Positions 7,016-16,457 are shown, counted from the first letter of the stretch. The stretch is 48,477 nt of DNA from Bacillota bacterium (GCA_021803205.1 JAJZMB010000092.1:1-48477), one strand, 5' to 3'. A program made the numbers and translations. Notes: generated by a model not told the origin, from the sequence alone.

Positions 7016-8913
7016 GGCCCGCCCCCTTCCGGACCCGAAACGGCACCGGCGGTGGGGAGCAGGACGGCCAGGGCATCCATGGCCTCCTCCATGGTGAGGG
7101 CTGCGGGGGGCAGCACGGCGCCGCGCGCCTCCAATTCGCCAAAGAGCTGCACCGCTGGCGGGGGCTCCAGCCCCAGGGCCGAAAGCGCCTCAGGACCGAG
7201 CCCAAAAACGCTGCGTGTCGACCCCGCCGCGGCGATGCGGCCACGGCTCAGGACCACGACGCGGTCCGCGACGGCCGCCGCTTCCTCCATGCGGTGCGTC
7301 ACCAGCAGGATGCCGACCCCCTGTGCCTTAAGGCGCCGCGCCAAGGACACCACGGCCGTCCGCCCCGGCGCATCCAGCCCCGCGGTCGGCTCGTCGAGGA
7401 CGAGATAGCGCGGTCCCGCCGCCAGGATGGACGCGATGGCCACCCGTCGCATCTGGCCCCCGGAGAGGTGGAATGGGGAACGCCCGGCGATGTCCTCGGG
7501 CAGCCCCACCGCGCGCAGAGCCGCCCGGGCTGCCGTCGCCGCTGCCGATTCCGACAGCCCGTAGTTGCGCGGAGCAAAGGCAACCTCATCCAGCACCCGT
7601 TCCTCAAAGAATTGATCCTCCGGATGTTGGAAGACCAACCCCACTCGCTGCCGAATGGCCCGCAACGCCGCCCGGCGCGTGCGCCGCGGACCCGCCCACG
7701 GCGCGAGGCCATCCACCTCCACCAAGCCGGCATCCGGCTGGAGCAGAGCGACGCAGTGCAGGGCGATGGTCGTCTTGCCCGAACCCGTCGCCCCCAGGAG
7801 GCAAACACATTCACCCGGCCGAACGGCAAGGGTGATCCCCTCGATCGTGGGCGAGGTTGCCGAGCGCGTTGACGCCGGATCCGGGAAGCAATAGCGCACC
7901 CCCTCAAACCGGATCCCGGCGCCAGTTGCGGAAAACGAGGCACCTGTCCTGCGGGCGAACGTCCTGATCGGTCCAGGCGCCTCCGCCGCCGGCAGACGGT
8001 CCGGTGCGGCCGCCACCGCGGGCGCCCCGGCCGGAGCGGCCGGGGCGCCTGCGGCAGGGGTATTGCGCCGGGGGAGCAGCGGCGCGAGATGCTCCGCCAG
8101 ATCCCCCAGCGTCAGGGGGGCCTGCGCCGACCGGAAGGGGACACCCCGGCGCCGCAGCGCATCCCAGGCCGCCAGCGCGGCAGGCGGCTCCAGGTCCCAC
8201 GCCGCCAAGCGTTTGGACTCGGCAAGCAGGCTCTCTGGTCTGCCCTCGGCAGCCAATCGTCCGCCACACAGCACCAACACCCGATCCGCCAGCAGCGCCT
8301 CCGCCATGTGGTGTGTAATCAGCACAATCGCCCGCCCAGCCGCATGGAGCGCACGCAGGACCGCCAGCACCTCGCGGCGTCCCGCCGGATCGAGCAGGGA
8401 CGTCGGCTCGTCAAGACACAGGCAGTCCGGATGCATGGCCAACGCGCCGGCGATGGCCACTCTCTGCTTTTGGCCACCAGAGAGCCGGTGCGGACTGCTT
8501 CGCGCATACTCCAGCATACCCACCGCCGAAAGGGCCGCCCGGACGCGGTGGCCGATTTCCTCCGGGGGAACGCCGAGATTCTCGGGGCCAAACGCGATGT
8601 CGTCCTCGACGACCGAGGCAACGATTTGGTTGTCGGGATTTTGAAAAACGAGAGCCACGTGCCGTCTCGCGGAGGCGCCTCCGCCGGGATCCGTCGTGGC
8701 GATGCCCCCGACGCTCACGGATCCGGCGGTGGGCAGGAGCAACGCTCCCATCAATCGCACCAGCGTGGACTTCCCAGAGCCGTTGCCACCCACGACGGCG
8801 ACAAACTCACCTGCACCAATCCGGCAGTCAAACTCCGACAGGGCAGGCCCCGTCTGGGGCGGCGGATCGGGATAGCTGAACGAAACATTGTTCAGTTCGA
8901 CAAGCGCCGCCAT
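7000..8913 (-). CDS. ecfA: Fused ECF transporter ATPase (EcfA1-EcfA2 in one chain)
   Basis: Energises ECF-type uptake with EcfT. This 637-residue protein contains two complete ABC ATPase domains: Walker A G-G-N-G-S-G-K-S-T (42-50), L-S-G-G-Q (144-148) and Walker B C-L-C-L-D-E-P (164-170), then a second Walker A G-A-T-G-S-G-K-T (374-381), L-S-G-G-Q (483-487) and L-V-L-D-E-P (503-510). An Ala/Pro-rich linker (about 283-315) joins them. Most Bacillota have two separate genes in this position (ecfA1, ecfA2). The ATG at 8913 has GGAGG 4 nt upstream; the frame stays open to 9018 across rplQ but is unconserved there. A reading error could fuse two genes, but the linker is continuous and has normal codon composition. 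Confidence 0.94.
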   Translation of the reverse strand: MAALVELNNVSFSYPDPPPQTGPALSEFDCRIGAGEFVAVVGGNGSGKSTLVRLMGALLLPTAGSVSVGGIATTDPGGGASARRHVALVFQNPDNQIVASVVEDDIAFGPENLGVPPEEIGHRVRAALSAVGMLEYARSSPHRLSGGQKQRVAIAGALAMHPDCLCLDEPTSLLDPAGRREVLAVLRALHAAGRAIVLITHHMAEALLADRVLVLCGGRLAAEGRPESLLAESKRLAAWDLEPPAALAAWDALRRRGVPFRSAQAPLTLGDLAEHLAPLLPRRNTPAAGAPAAPAGAPAVAAAPDRLPAAEAPGPIRTFARRTGASFSATGAGIRFEGVRYCFPDPASTRSATSPTIEGITLAVRPGECVCLLGATGSGKTTIALHCVALLQPDAGLVEVDGLAPWAGPRRTRRAALRAIRQRVGLVFQHPEDQFFEERVLDEVAFAPRNYGLSESAAATAARAALRAVGLPEDIAGRSPFHLSGGQMRRVAIASILAAGPRYLVLDEPTAGLDAPGRTAVVSLARRLKAQGVGILLVTHRMEEAAAVADRVVVLSRGRIAAAGSTRSVFGLGPEALSALGLEPPPAVQLFGELEARGAVLPPAALTMEEAMDALAVLLPTAGAVSGPEGGGPCFPR

Positions 8914-8996
8914 CCTGCCTCCGGTGGGGGCCCCGCCCCCGCCCGCAGTGTGGCGCGCCCAGCCGCCGCGCCACGTTGCGGGCACCGAGTGCCACC

Positions 8997-9335
8997 CTAT
9001 ACCAGCTCGATGATGCACATGGGCGCCGCATCCCCGCGCCGCGGGCCAAGTCGCACAATGCGTGTGTATCCTCCGGCGCGGGCCGCGTACCGTGGTCCGA
9101 TCGCGACGAACAGCTTGGTCACCACGTCTTCATCGAACAGGAAGGCCAACGCCTGGCGCCGCGCATGCAGGTCGCCACGCTTCGCCAACGTAATCATGTG
9201 TTCGAGCGGGGTGCGGATCTCCTTGGCCTTGGCCTCGGTCGTCAGCAAGCGCTCATGGCGCAGGGCCGACGTGACCAGATTCCGAAACAGGCTGCGCCGG
9301 TGGTCCGGTCGGCGACCCAACTTACGGTAACCCAT
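8997..9335 (-). CDS. rplQ: 50S ribosomal protein L17
   Basis: Large-subunit protein near the exit tunnel, 112 residues, complete. The N-terminus [13 protein letters not shown], then R-N-L-V-T-S-A-L and the T-T-E-A-K-A-K-E segment are family hallmarks. It ends with a hydrophobic C-I-I-E-L-V. It lies between rpoA and ecfA as is standard. About 146 bp separate it from rpoA. Confidence 0.97.
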   Translation of the reverse strand: MGYRKLGRRPDHRRSLFRNLVTSALRHERLLTTEAKAKEIRTPLEHMITLAKRGDLHARRQALAFLFDEDVVTKLFVAIGPRYAARAGGYTRIVRLGPRRGDAAPMCIIELV

Positions 9336-9481
9336 CGCATGCTGCCCCCCTCAGGGCGGGCCGACGCTGCAGCCCGCCGGCGCCGTTCCCACCCGGTTCT
9401 GCCCGGAGACACCGCAGTCGCTGCCAGCAGAGCGTGCAGGCACTTACACTTACGCTCAGCGGCAGCGACTGCGTCCGCCCC

Positions 9482-10429
9482 TCATTCCTCCGAAGCCTTG
9501 AGACCGAGCCCCAGGGTATGGAGCTTCTCTTCCACCTCTTCAAGCGACTTGCGCCCGAGGTTGCGCACCCGCATCATGTCCTCCGCGGACCGCGCCACAA
9601 GTTCCCCAATCGTGTTGATCCCGGCACGCTTGAGGCAGTTGAAGGAGCGCACGGAGAGTTCGAGGTCCTCGATGGACCGGTCCAGCAATCGGACGCGTTC
9701 GTCTTCCGGCTTTTCGGCCAGGACGAGCGTATCCCCGACACCATCGGTCAGGCCGACGAAAAGCTGCATGTGTTCGCTGAGAATCTTGGCCGCCATACTC
9801 GCAGCTTCCTCCGGCCCGATCGAGCCGTTGGTCCAGATCTCCAAGGTGAGCCGGTCGTAGTCGGTCACCTGGCCCACGCGCGTGTCCTCGACCGTATAGT
9901 TCACCCGTCGCACCGGCGTGAAGATCGAATCGATCGGGATCAAGCCGATGGGCTGATCGGGGCGCTTGTTCCGCTCCGCACTCTGATAACCCCGTCCCCG
10001 CTCAGCCGTCATTTCGACGACCAACCGCCCGTTCCGATCGAGTTGGGCGATATGCAGGCTCTCATCCAGGATGACGACATCCGGACCGCAGCGAATGTCC
10101 CCCGCACTGACCGCGCCCTCGCCCTCGGCCTCGATGCGCAGGATCTCCGGCTCGTCGGAGTGCACCTGGATTCCCAGGCGTTTGACGTTGAGGATGATAT
10201 CCGTGACATCTTCACGGACACCCGGGATCGTGGAGAACTCATGCAGCACACCATCGATACGCACCGACGTGACGGCGGCGCCGGGTAGGGAAGAAAGCAG
10301 GATGCGCCGTAAAGAGTTTCCCAGCGTCGTGCCATAGCCGCGCTCCAGCGGCTCGACGACGAACTTACCGTACGTGCCGTCCGCGTTGCGCTCGACGCAC
10401 TCGATGGTCGGCTTCTCCATCTCCAGCAT
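9482..10429 (-). CDS. rpoA: DNA-directed RNA polymerase alpha subunit
   Basis: Alpha dimer scaffolds RNA polymerase, and its C-terminal domain contacts UP elements and activators. The 315-residue product has the N-terminal assembly domain ([17 protein letters not shown] near residue 32 onward) and the C-terminal helix-hairpin-helix region ([11 protein letters not shown] and N-L-G-R-K-S-L-E-E). ATG 10429 (M-L-E-M-E-K-P) is chosen because GGGGAGGGG precedes it and this matches the family N-terminus; the frame continues to 10489 without conservation. About 284 bp of gene-free DNA separate it from rpsD. Confidence 0.97.
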   Translation of the reverse strand: MLEMEKPTIECVERNADGTYGKFVVEPLERGYGTTLGNSLRRILLSSLPGAAVTSVRIDGVLHEFSTIPGVREDVTDIILNVKRLGIQVHSDEPEILRIEAEGEGAVSAGDIRCGPDVVILDESLHIAQLDRNGRLVVEMTAERGRGYQSAERNKRPDQPIGLIPIDSIFTPVRRVNYTVEDTRVGQVTDYDRLTLEIWTNGSIGPEEAASMAAKILSEHMQLFVGLTDGVGDTLVLAEKPEDERVRLLDRSIEDLELSVRSFNCLKRAGINTIGELVARSAEDMMRVRNLGRKSLEEVEEKLHTLGLGLKASEE

Positions 10430-10713
10430 CGACGACTGTCCCCTCCCCACCGTCACAGCCGAGGTTACCGCCGTGGCTGGCACTGACACGATCTCGCTTC
10501 CTTTCTCCCCGGCATCTGCCTACCCAACGCCCGAGGCCTCCCCCGACGCGGGCCGCCACCCGGGCCTGGACGCTTGCGGCACTGCGCGACCACTTCGTTT
10601 TGAGAGCGCGCATCGGCACGGTGACCGCGTCCGCTCCGCCAGCGAGGCACGTGGCCGGGCTCCATGGCCTGGACGCTACAGCGCTCCACCGCCGTGGGGC
10701 CACGCGGACACGA
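10430..10713. other. rpsD-rpoA intergenic region
   Basis: A 284-bp gap inside an operon where spacing is usually tens of bases. I find no protein-like frame and no clear promoter hexamers. It may hold a leader or an internal promoter for rpoA. Confidence 0.35.
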
Positions 10714-11343
10714 CTAGCGCGAGTAGAATTCCACGATTAACCGTTCTTGAATGGCTAAATCCACGTTTTCGCGTTCAGGCAGCCGCGAAACCGTTCCCTG
10801 CATCGCCGTCAGATCCCGGGTCAACCACTCGGGTACGGTCCGCGACTCGGCCTCCGCGGCGCGCTCCTTGAACAGGGGCAGCGCGCGGCTCTTCTCTCGC
10901 ACTGCGATGACCTCGCCCACACGGACAAGGAAGGAGGGGATGTCAACACGCCGGCCATTGACGTTGAAATGCCCGTGCCGAACAAGTTGTCGCGCTTCAG
11001 GGCGTGACGAGGCAAACCCGAGCCGAAACACCGCATTGTCCAGCCGGCGCTCCAAAATGCGCAGCAGCGCCTCGCCCGTTACGCCCTTGCTCTTGCTGGC
11101 CAGCTTAAAGTAGCCCCGAAACTGCCGCTCTCCGACACTATAGATGCGCCGCACCTTCTGCTTCTCGCGCAGGTAGGGGCGAAAGTCGCTGGTACGTCCA
11201 CGCCGCCGGTCCCCGTGTTGGCCGGGCGGGTTGGCACGCTTCTCGATGGGGCACTTTGGGCTGTAGCACCGGTGGCCTTTCAGAAAGAGCTTCATGCCCT
11301 CCCGACGGCAGAGGCGGCACACCGGATCGGTCTGCCTGGCCAA
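10714..11343 (-). CDS. rpsD: 30S ribosomal protein S4 (zinc-binding form)
   Basis: Primary 16S rRNA-binding protein nucleating the 30S body. 209 residues, full length. The N-terminus carries a zinc knuckle with C9-x2-C12 and C26-x4-C31, followed by the S4 RNA-binding domain ([17 protein letters not shown]). It starts at TTG 11343 with GGGGG about 10 nt upstream. The C-terminal I-V-E-F-Y-S-R is canonical. The position between rpsK and rpoA is standard. Confidence 0.97.
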   Translation of the reverse strand: MARQTDPVCRLCRREGMKLFLKGHRCYSPKCPIEKRANPPGQHGDRRRGRTSDFRPYLREKQKVRRIYSVGERQFRGYFKLASKSKGVTGEALLRILERRLDNAVFRLGFASSRPEARQLVRHGHFNVNGRRVDIPSFLVRVGEVIAVREKSRALPLFKERAAEAESRTVPEWLTRDLTAMQGTVSRLPERENVDLAIQERLIVEFYSR

Positions 11344-11421
11344 GGATCGAGGACCCCCTTCGTGCGGAGCGTCGCGGCGGCCTCTCCGGGCACGCCCCCC
11401 AGACCGGATCGCAACGGCGAC

Positions 11422-11820
11422 CTACACGCGGCGCCGCTTCGGCGGCCGACAACCGTTATGCGGTATCGGTGTGACATCACGGATCTGCGTCACCTCAAGG
11501 CCGACGGACTGCAGCGACCGAATCGCCGCTTCCCGGCCGGGGCCCGGTCCCTTCACGCAGACTTCGATCTCGCGCATCCCGTGCTCCATCGCCACCCGTC
11601 CCGCCTTCTCGGCCGCGGTCTGCGCGGCGAAAGGCGTGCCCTTCTTATTCCCCTTGAAGCCCACGGTACCGGCAGCCCCCCAGGAAATCGCGTTTCCCTG
11701 CGGGTCGGTAATGGTGATGATCGTGTTGTTGAACGAGGAGCGGATATGCGCCACACCCCGTTCGATGTGTTTGCGCTCGCGGCGCTTGATGCGCTTCTTC
11801 TGTTGCTGCTCCTTCGGCAT
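11422..11820 (-). CDS. rpsK: 30S ribosomal protein S11
   Basis: Platform protein near the mRNA exit, 132 residues. Contains [15 protein letters not shown], the [13 protein letters not shown] region, and C-terminal [15 protein letters not shown] 11820 ([10 protein letters not shown]) has GGAGAGGGG upstream; the frame stays open to 11913 but those residues are not conserved. Confidence 0.97.
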   Translation of the reverse strand: MPKEQQQKKRIKRRERKHIERGVAHIRSSFNNTIITITDPQGNAISWGAAGTVGFKGNKKGTPFAAQTAAEKAGRVAMEHGMREIEVCVKGPGPGREAAIRSLQSVGLEVTQIRDVTPIPHNGCRPPKRRRV

Positions 11821-11957
11821 CTGCCGTCCCCTCTCCGTACGCCGCACCGCTTGCCCTGACTGCCTGACACCAGAGGCGGCGGCCCCGGCCGACCGATGAC
11901 CACACCGGCACACTCGGCGGCCACGGGTGTGCGCAGCCTGTGGGACTGAATTCCAGC

Positions 11958-12329
11958 CTACTTCCGCCGACGCACGCCGACGGTCTTGGGTCTGCCCTTG
12001 CGCGTGCGGGCGTTGGTCTTGGTGCGCTGACCGCGCACGGGCAGCCCCCGCCGATGGCGCAGCCCGCGGTACGAGCCAATCTCGATCAGCCGCTTAATAT
12101 TGCGCTGAACTTCCGACCGGAGTTCCCCTTCGACCTTATAGTCACCCTCGATTACCTCACGCAGCCGTGCCACCTGGTCGTCGCTCAGGTCCCGCACACG
12201 GATGTCCACATCGACCTGGGCCTTGTCCAAGATCTCGCGCGACAGCGTCCGGCCGACCCCGTAAAGATACGGCAACGCCGCCTCCACGCGCTTGTCGCGC
12301 GGCAGGTCGACGCCGGCGATTCGAGCCAC
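11958..12329 (-). CDS. rpsM: 30S ribosomal protein S13
   Basis: 30S head protein forming intersubunit bridges to L5. 123 residues, complete, starting at GTG (A-R-I-A-G-V-D-L-P). Carries the helix-hairpin-helix ([12 protein letters not shown]) and the basic C-terminus [12 protein letters not shown]. Located between rpmJ and rpsK as is usual. Confidence 0.97.
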   Translation of the reverse strand: MARIAGVDLPRDKRVEAALPYLYGVGRTLSREILDKAQVDVDIRVRDLSDDQVARLREVIEGDYKVEGELRSEVQRNIKRLIEIGSYRGLRHRRGLPVRGQRTKTNARTRKGRPKTVGVRRRK

Positions 12330-12377
12330 CCGCCCAACCCCCTTCGTGCAGTCGCGAGCCCGATCCGGCCCAACCCG

Positions 12378-12491
12378 TCAGCCCTGGGCCTGCTTGTGCT
12401 TCGGATTCTCGCAGATGACCATCACGCGCCCGCGCCGCTTGACGATTTTGCACTTTTCGCACATGCGCTTCACCGAAGGGCGCACCTTCAT
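12378..12491 (-). CDS. rpmJ: 50S ribosomal protein L36 (zinc-binding form)
   Basis: Tiny 37-residue large-subunit protein read directly from the sequence: [14 protein letters not shown] at the start and C-E-N-P-K-H-K-Q near the end. The zinc ligands C11, C14, C27 and H32 are all present, so this is the C+ paralogue used when zinc is available. It sits 48 bp after infA and 48 bp before rpsM. Confidence 0.96.
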   Translation of the reverse strand: MKVRPSVKRMCEKCKIVKRRGRVMVICENPKHKQAQG

Positions 12492-12538
12492 CCGCACTCA
12501 CCTGCCTCACCGCCGGAGCTACGAACGGATCACGGTCG

Positions 12539-12811
12539 CTATCCGCGATGCCGGTATGTGATCCTGCCACGCGTGAGATCGTACGGCGAAAGCTCCACGG
12601 TGACCCGATCTCCACGCAGAATGCGGATGTAAACCCCGTTGCGCCGCATCTTACCGCAGATGTGGGCCATCACGCGATGGCCGTTGTCCAGTTCGACACG
12701 GAAGACCGTGTTGGGCAGCGGCTCGATGACCGTGCCCTCCACCTCGACCGCATCCTTCGCGGCCGGACGCGGAGGGGCGCTGGTTGTCGCCACTGGTCGT
12801 CTTGCCTTCAT
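12539..12811 (-). CDS. infA: Translation initiation factor IF-1, N-terminally extended
   Basis: IF-1 occupies the 30S A site during initiation. The OB-fold core is clear ([32 protein letters not shown]). ATG 12811 has GGAGGAGG 7 nt upstream and overlaps the stop of the KOW gene (ATGA). This start gives 90 residues against about 72 for the family: roughly 17 extra Ala/Pro/Arg-rich N-terminal residues, plus a two-residue insertion in the loop [12 protein letters not shown] compared with E. coli K-M-R-K-N-Y-I-R-I-L. Confidence 0.95.
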   Translation of the reverse strand: MKARRPVATTSAPPRPAAKDAVEVEGTVIEPLPNTVFRVELDNGHRVMAHICGKMRRNGVYIRILRGDRVTVELSPYDLTRGRITYRHRG

Positions 12812-13113
12812 ATCCGAGCCTCCTCCCGACCCTCTTCGCAACCCGCTTTCCACCCGTCGGTGGCAACCTGGGCGAGCCAGCCGCGAATCTCGGCATCATC
12901 CGCCGGCTTGCCGGCGGCTATCCCGGCATGGAGGGCCACTCCCAGGGAAAGGTGCCGGATATTCTTGCGTTTCGGACGGGCACCCGGCCGCAACCGTCCG
13001 TCGGAGACCAGCACGTGGCGCCGATCGCAGAGGGACACGACCACCATGGCTCGCCCCGCATCCCGGCCGGCGCATGAAATCACCAGCTGCCCGATCCGGG
13101 GCACACGCTCCAC
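12808..13113 (-). CDS. KOW-domain RNA-binding protein (L14e-like)
   Basis: Small basic protein of about 101 residues with a KOW-type core: [16 protein letters not shown], then V-V-V-S-L and V-S-D-G-R-L-R-P, followed by P-K-R-K-N-I-R-H-L. This family sits between map and infA in many Clostridia and related Bacillota and resembles archaeal/eukaryotic L14e; its exact job is not established. I choose GTG 13113 because GAGGTGA lies just upstream; a second GTG at 13104 is possible. Its TGA overlaps the infA ATG, so the two are translationally coupled. The C-terminal ~35 residues are unconserved to my eye. Confidence 0.85.
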   Translation of the reverse strand: MERVPRIGQLVISCAGRDAGRAMVVVSLCDRRHVLVSDGRLRPGARPKRKNIRHLSLGVALHAGIAAGKPADDAEIRGWLAQVATDGWKAGCEEGREEARI

Positions 13114-13528
13114 CGTCTCACCTCGGACACCCCGAGCGGTAGTCGGTCGGACGGTGAGCACCAAAACACCGCCCGGGCGCAAGCTCCTCCGGCGCGACCT
13201 GGCCACGATATCCCCGTCCGTCCCTATCGATCGAGGGAAGACCAGAATTATCGCCGCCACAGTCCGTCCCTGCGTGCAGCGAGAACAAACCGACCGCCTT
13301 TAGGAAACCGGCAACCCCCAGGTCACCGTATCCCGGCGACCGACATCGATTGGGCGTCCATCTTCCCAGTATACACGAATGTACGTCAGTGTATACGGCG
13401 GCGATGCCTGGCGTCCATACCCTTCTGGAGCCCACACGTACCCTCCGGTCGCGGCGCCCCTTCCTTTATTGAGATGGCGTACGTTCAGGAGCGGTCGCGG
13501 CTCCCGGAGCGGTTCCCCGCCGTCCGCA
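13114..13528. other. map-KOW intergenic region
   Basis: About 415 bp without a supported gene, long for the spc operon. Its main feature is the 28-bp dyad at 13369-13396. An A+T-rich patch near 13461-13475 follows the map stop. The KOW-infA-rpmJ-rpsM-rpsK-rpsD-rpoA group may have its own promoter here, but I could not fix -35 and -10 boxes. Confidence 0.4.
13369..13396. promoter_or_regulatory. 28-bp dyad, candidate operator or hairpin
   Basis: GTATACAC (13369-13376) and GTGTATAC (13389-13396) are perfect inverted 8-mers, and GTAC at 13381-13384 sits exactly on the symmetry axis. The A+T-rich arms stand out in this G+C-rich genome. A TATACT on the minus strand overlaps one arm and could serve as a -10, but no matching -35 is visible. 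Confidence 0.5.
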
Positions 13529-14338
13529 CTACGGCAGCGTCAGAATCCTTGGCGGCCCATCGACCACCAAGGCCACGGTGTGCTCGAAGTGCGCCGCGAA
13601 CGATCCGTCCACCGTGGACACGGTCCAACCGTTGCGCGCGACGCGGACGTCGTAACCGCCCGCGCAAACCATCGGCTCGATTGCAATCACCATTCCGGGA
13701 CGCAGCCGCGGTCCATGCCCGGCGGGACCGTGGTTGGGCACCTGGGGCTCCTCGTGCATGCTCGTGCCGACACCGTGACCGCAAAAACGGCGTACGACCG
13801 AAAACCCCGCGGCCTCCACCACCGACTGCACCGCATGCGAGATGTCGCCCACACGCGCCCCGCTCACGGCAGCCGCGATACCCGCCTGCAGGGACTGCTC
13901 CGTCACCTCCAACAGACGTTTGGTCTCCGGTGGCACCGGAGAGAGGGAGAAGGTTCGCGCGCCATCACCGATGTAACCTCCCAGCGTTGCACCCACGTCG
14001 CAGGACACGATGTCCCCCGCAGCCAGGCGCCGATCGCCCGGGATGCCATGCACCACCTCGTCGTTGACGGAGACGCAGATGCTCGCAGGAAACCCGTGGT
14101 AGCCCTTGAAGGTGGGCACCGCGCCCGCCGCCCGGATCATCCGTTCCGCCAGCGCATCCAGCTCGGCTGTCGTCAAGCCCGGCGCCACCGCAGCGGCAAG
14201 GGCATCGAGCACCAGGGCCACAATCCGGCCGGCGTCGCGGATCAACTCGACCTCGCGAGCAGAACGGAGCACGATTGCCCCAGCCGAGCGGTCGTCACGC
14301 CAGAGCCGGTCTCTGAGACTGAAGCTACCCCCGGTCAT
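13529..14338 (-). CDS. map: Methionine aminopeptidase, type I
   Basis: Removes initiator methionine from nascent proteins. The 269-residue protein has all five metal ligands of the pita-bread fold: D114 (C-D-V-G-A), D125 (I-G-D-G-A-R-T-F), H188 (G-H-G-V-G), E221 (I-E-P-M) and E252 (H-F-E-H-T), plus the substrate histidine H97 (V-V-H-G). An N-terminal stretch of about 20 residues precedes the usual start. It overlaps the adk 3' end by 14 bp, and the order secY-adk-map is standard. Confidence 0.96.
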   Translation of the reverse strand: MTGGSFSLRDRLWRDDRSAGAIVLRSAREVELIRDAGRIVALVLDALAAAVAPGLTTAELDALAERMIRAAGAVPTFKGYHGFPASICVSVNDEVVHGIPGDRRLAAGDIVSCDVGATLGGYIGDGARTFSLSPVPPETKRLLEVTEQSLQAGIAAAVSGARVGDISHAVQSVVEAAGFSVVRRFCGHGVGTSMHEEPQVPNHGPAGHGPRLRPGMVIAIEPMVCAGGYDVRVARNGWTVSTVDGSFAAHFEHTVALVVDGPPRILTLP

Positions 14339-15002
14339 CCGCTCCGCCCCCCCCGGCTGCGTCCGCCAGAAGGCGTATCAGGTCTGCGGCGACTTCCCCC
14401 GACGGCCGGTCGCCGTCCACCGACAGCAATATACCCCGCTGCTGGTAGTATCCGAGCAACGGGACCGTATCCCGGCGATAGGCGGCGATCCGGCTCCGCT
14501 GTACGTCCTCCGCGTCGTCCGCTCTCTGTACGACCGGGTGGCCGCAGCGGCGGCACAGGTTTCCGCGCTCGGGAGGATCCGCTTGCACGTGATAGGTGGC
14601 GCCGCAGTGCGTGCATGTCCGCCGGCCCGCCAACCGGGCGACGGCCCTCTCCTCTGAAATCTCCAGGTACACGGCCCGATACAGCGCCACGCCACTGTCG
14701 GCGAGTATCGAGTCCAGCGCTTCACCCTGTGCCAATGTGCGCGGGAAGCCATCCAGCACGAAACCATTCCGGCAGTCCGCCTGGACCAGCCGTTCTCGGA
14801 CGATGGCGATGGTGAGTTGGTCCGGAACTAGGGCGCCGCGTTCGAGGATCAATCGCACCTGCGAACCCAGCGCGGTCTCCGCCGCGACCGCCATGCGAAA
14901 TATAGTGCCAGTGGCAATGTGCGGAAGCCCCGCCGTAGCGGCCAGGAGCGCCGCCTGCGTGCCCTTGCCTGCCCCCGGAAGCCCGAGGAGCACAATGCGC
15001 AA
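14325..15002 (-). CDS. adk: Adenylate kinase with zinc-binding LID
   Basis: Interconverts AMP, ATP and ADP. 225 residues with P-loop G-L-P-G-A-G-K-G-T (7-15), D-G-F-P-R-T (AMP site) and a LID carrying a four-cysteine zinc site (C130, C133, C150, C153), the form typical of Gram-positive bacteria. It starts at TTG 15002 (L-R-I-V-L-L-G). The glycine-rich C-terminal tail overlaps map. Confidence 0.96.
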   Translation of the reverse strand: MRIVLLGLPGAGKGTQAALLAATAGLPHIATGTIFRMAVAAETALGSQVRLILERGALVPDQLTIAIVRERLVQADCRNGFVLDGFPRTLAQGEALDSILADSGVALYRAVYLEISEERAVARLAGRRTCTHCGATYHVQADPPERGNLCRRCGHPVVQRADDAEDVQRSRIAAYRRDTVPLLGYYQQRGILLSVDGDRPSGEVAADLIRLLADAAGGGGADDRG

Positions 15003-15056
15003 ACCTCTCCCCCTCCAACGCGGGGCTACTCCGGCAGCGGCCCCCAGCGCCGCTCA

Positions 15057-16361
15057 TCAGCGGATGAAACCCTGATAGTGCCTCATCAGCATATGGCCCT
15101 CGATTTGCATCATCGTGTCCAGCGCAACACCCACAACAATGAGCAGGGCCGTGCCTCCAAAGGTGATGTTCGGGATGTTCGTCGCACCCGTGAACACCGC
15201 CGGAAGAACCGCGATGATCGCCAGGAAGATGGCGCCCAGGACCGTCACTCGTTCAAGCACACGTCCCAGATATTCCGCAGTCGGCCGTCCGGGACGGTAT
15301 CCGGGAATGAAGCCCCCCTGTTTCCGGATATTGTCGGCAACGTCGCTGGGGTTCCAGACGATCGACGTGTAGAAGAAGGTGAAGGCAATGATCAGCGCGG
15401 CATATACCAGCTCATACCACAATGTGCTCGACTGAAAGAACGTCGCCACCGAGTGTAGCCAGGTGACATTGACAAATTGGGTCAACGTCAACGGAACCGT
15501 CAGCACTGATGCCGCGAAGATAACAGGGATGACCCCCGCCTGGTTGACGCGAATAGGGATGTAGCTGGACGCGCCACCGTACATGCGCCGCCCGACCACC
15601 CGCTTCGCATACTGCACCGGCACCCGGCGCGCCGCCTGGGTCACCAGCACGACCGCCGCGGTGATGGCCAGAGCCAACGCGACAAACACCAGCAAGTTGA
15701 AAACTGAGATGCGCCCCGTCCGCAAATAGGTGACGATTGTGCCGATACCGCTCGGCAAGCGGGAGATGATCCCGGCGAAGATCAGGAGCGAGATGCCGTT
15801 GCCAATGCCGTACTCGGTCATCATCTCCCCGATCCACATGAGAAAAACCGTACCGGCGGTCAGGATCAGGACGACGAGCAGGATCTCCTCGATACCCGGC
15901 CGCAGGAAGGCCCCGTTGTCCCGCAGATATACGGCGAGGGCCGTGGACTCGACCACAGCCAGCATGACAGTGCCGTAGCGCGTCCATTGGTTGATCTTGT
16001 TCTGACCCTCGGGTCCTTCCTTGGACCATTCCTCCACCTGTGGAAGCACCAGGGTCAGCAGTTGCATGATGATCGATGCGTTGATGTAGGGAGTGATGCT
16101 CATCGCAAAGACGGCGAAAATCTGCAGCGCACCGCCCGCAAACAGATTCAACAGTCCGAAGAACGTCCCGCTCGAGAACAGATTGGCCAGTGCCGCCTGG
16201 TTGATGCCCGGCACAGGCACGTGGGCACCCAGACGGAATACGCCGAACATAGCCACCGTATAGAGTATGCGCCGCCGCAGGTCACCGAGACGGAAGGCCC
16301 GGCCCACGGAGCCTGCCAACTGTGACGCCAACCGGGCATCCCCCCGTCCGTCTACCTCCAC
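15057..16361 (-). CDS. secY: Protein translocase subunit SecY
   Basis: Channel-forming subunit of the Sec translocon in the cytoplasmic membrane. 434 residues with about ten hydrophobic segments. Landmarks are D-L-R-R-R-I-L-Y-T near the start, G-I-N-Q-A-A-L plug-region sequence, I-T-P-Y-I-N-A-S-I-I-M-Q-L-L, and the cytosolic loop N-I-R-K-Q-G-G-F-I-P-G-Y-R-P-G. GTG 16361 is the start used; it gives an N-terminus about 15 residues longer than typical. It follows rplO by 96 bp and precedes adk by 54 bp. Confidence 0.97.
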   Translation of the reverse strand: MEVDGRGDARLASQLAGSVGRAFRLGDLRRRILYTVAMFGVFRLGAHVPVPGINQAALANLFSSGTFFGLLNLFAGGALQIFAVFAMSITPYINASIIMQLLTLVLPQVEEWSKEGPEGQNKINQWTRYGTVMLAVVESTALAVYLRDNGAFLRPGIEEILLVVLILTAGTVFLMWIGEMMTEYGIGNGISLLIFAGIISRLPSGIGTIVTYLRTGRISVFNLLVFVALALAITAAVVLVTQAARRVPVQYAKRVVGRRMYGGASSYIPIRVNQAGVIPVIFAASVLTVPLTLTQFVNVTWLHSVATFFQSSTLWYELVYAALIIAFTFFYTSIVWNPSDVADNIRKQGGFIPGYRPGRPTAEYLGRVLERVTVLGAIFLAIIAVLPAVFTGATNIPNITFGGTALLIVVGVALDTMMQIEGHMLMRHYQGFIR

Positions 16362-16457
16362 GGGTCCATGAAGCTCGCCTGCCTGGCTTCCCGGGTCCGG
16401 CGGCGGCAGGGGCCCGCACCCCGGAGCCCGCGCGCCGAACCACCCGCGGCACTGCGC

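Noticed and set aside
12808..13260. Longer KOW protein starting upstream of 13113
   Set aside because: The extra 49 residues are not conserved, and GAGGTGA directly precedes GTG 13113.
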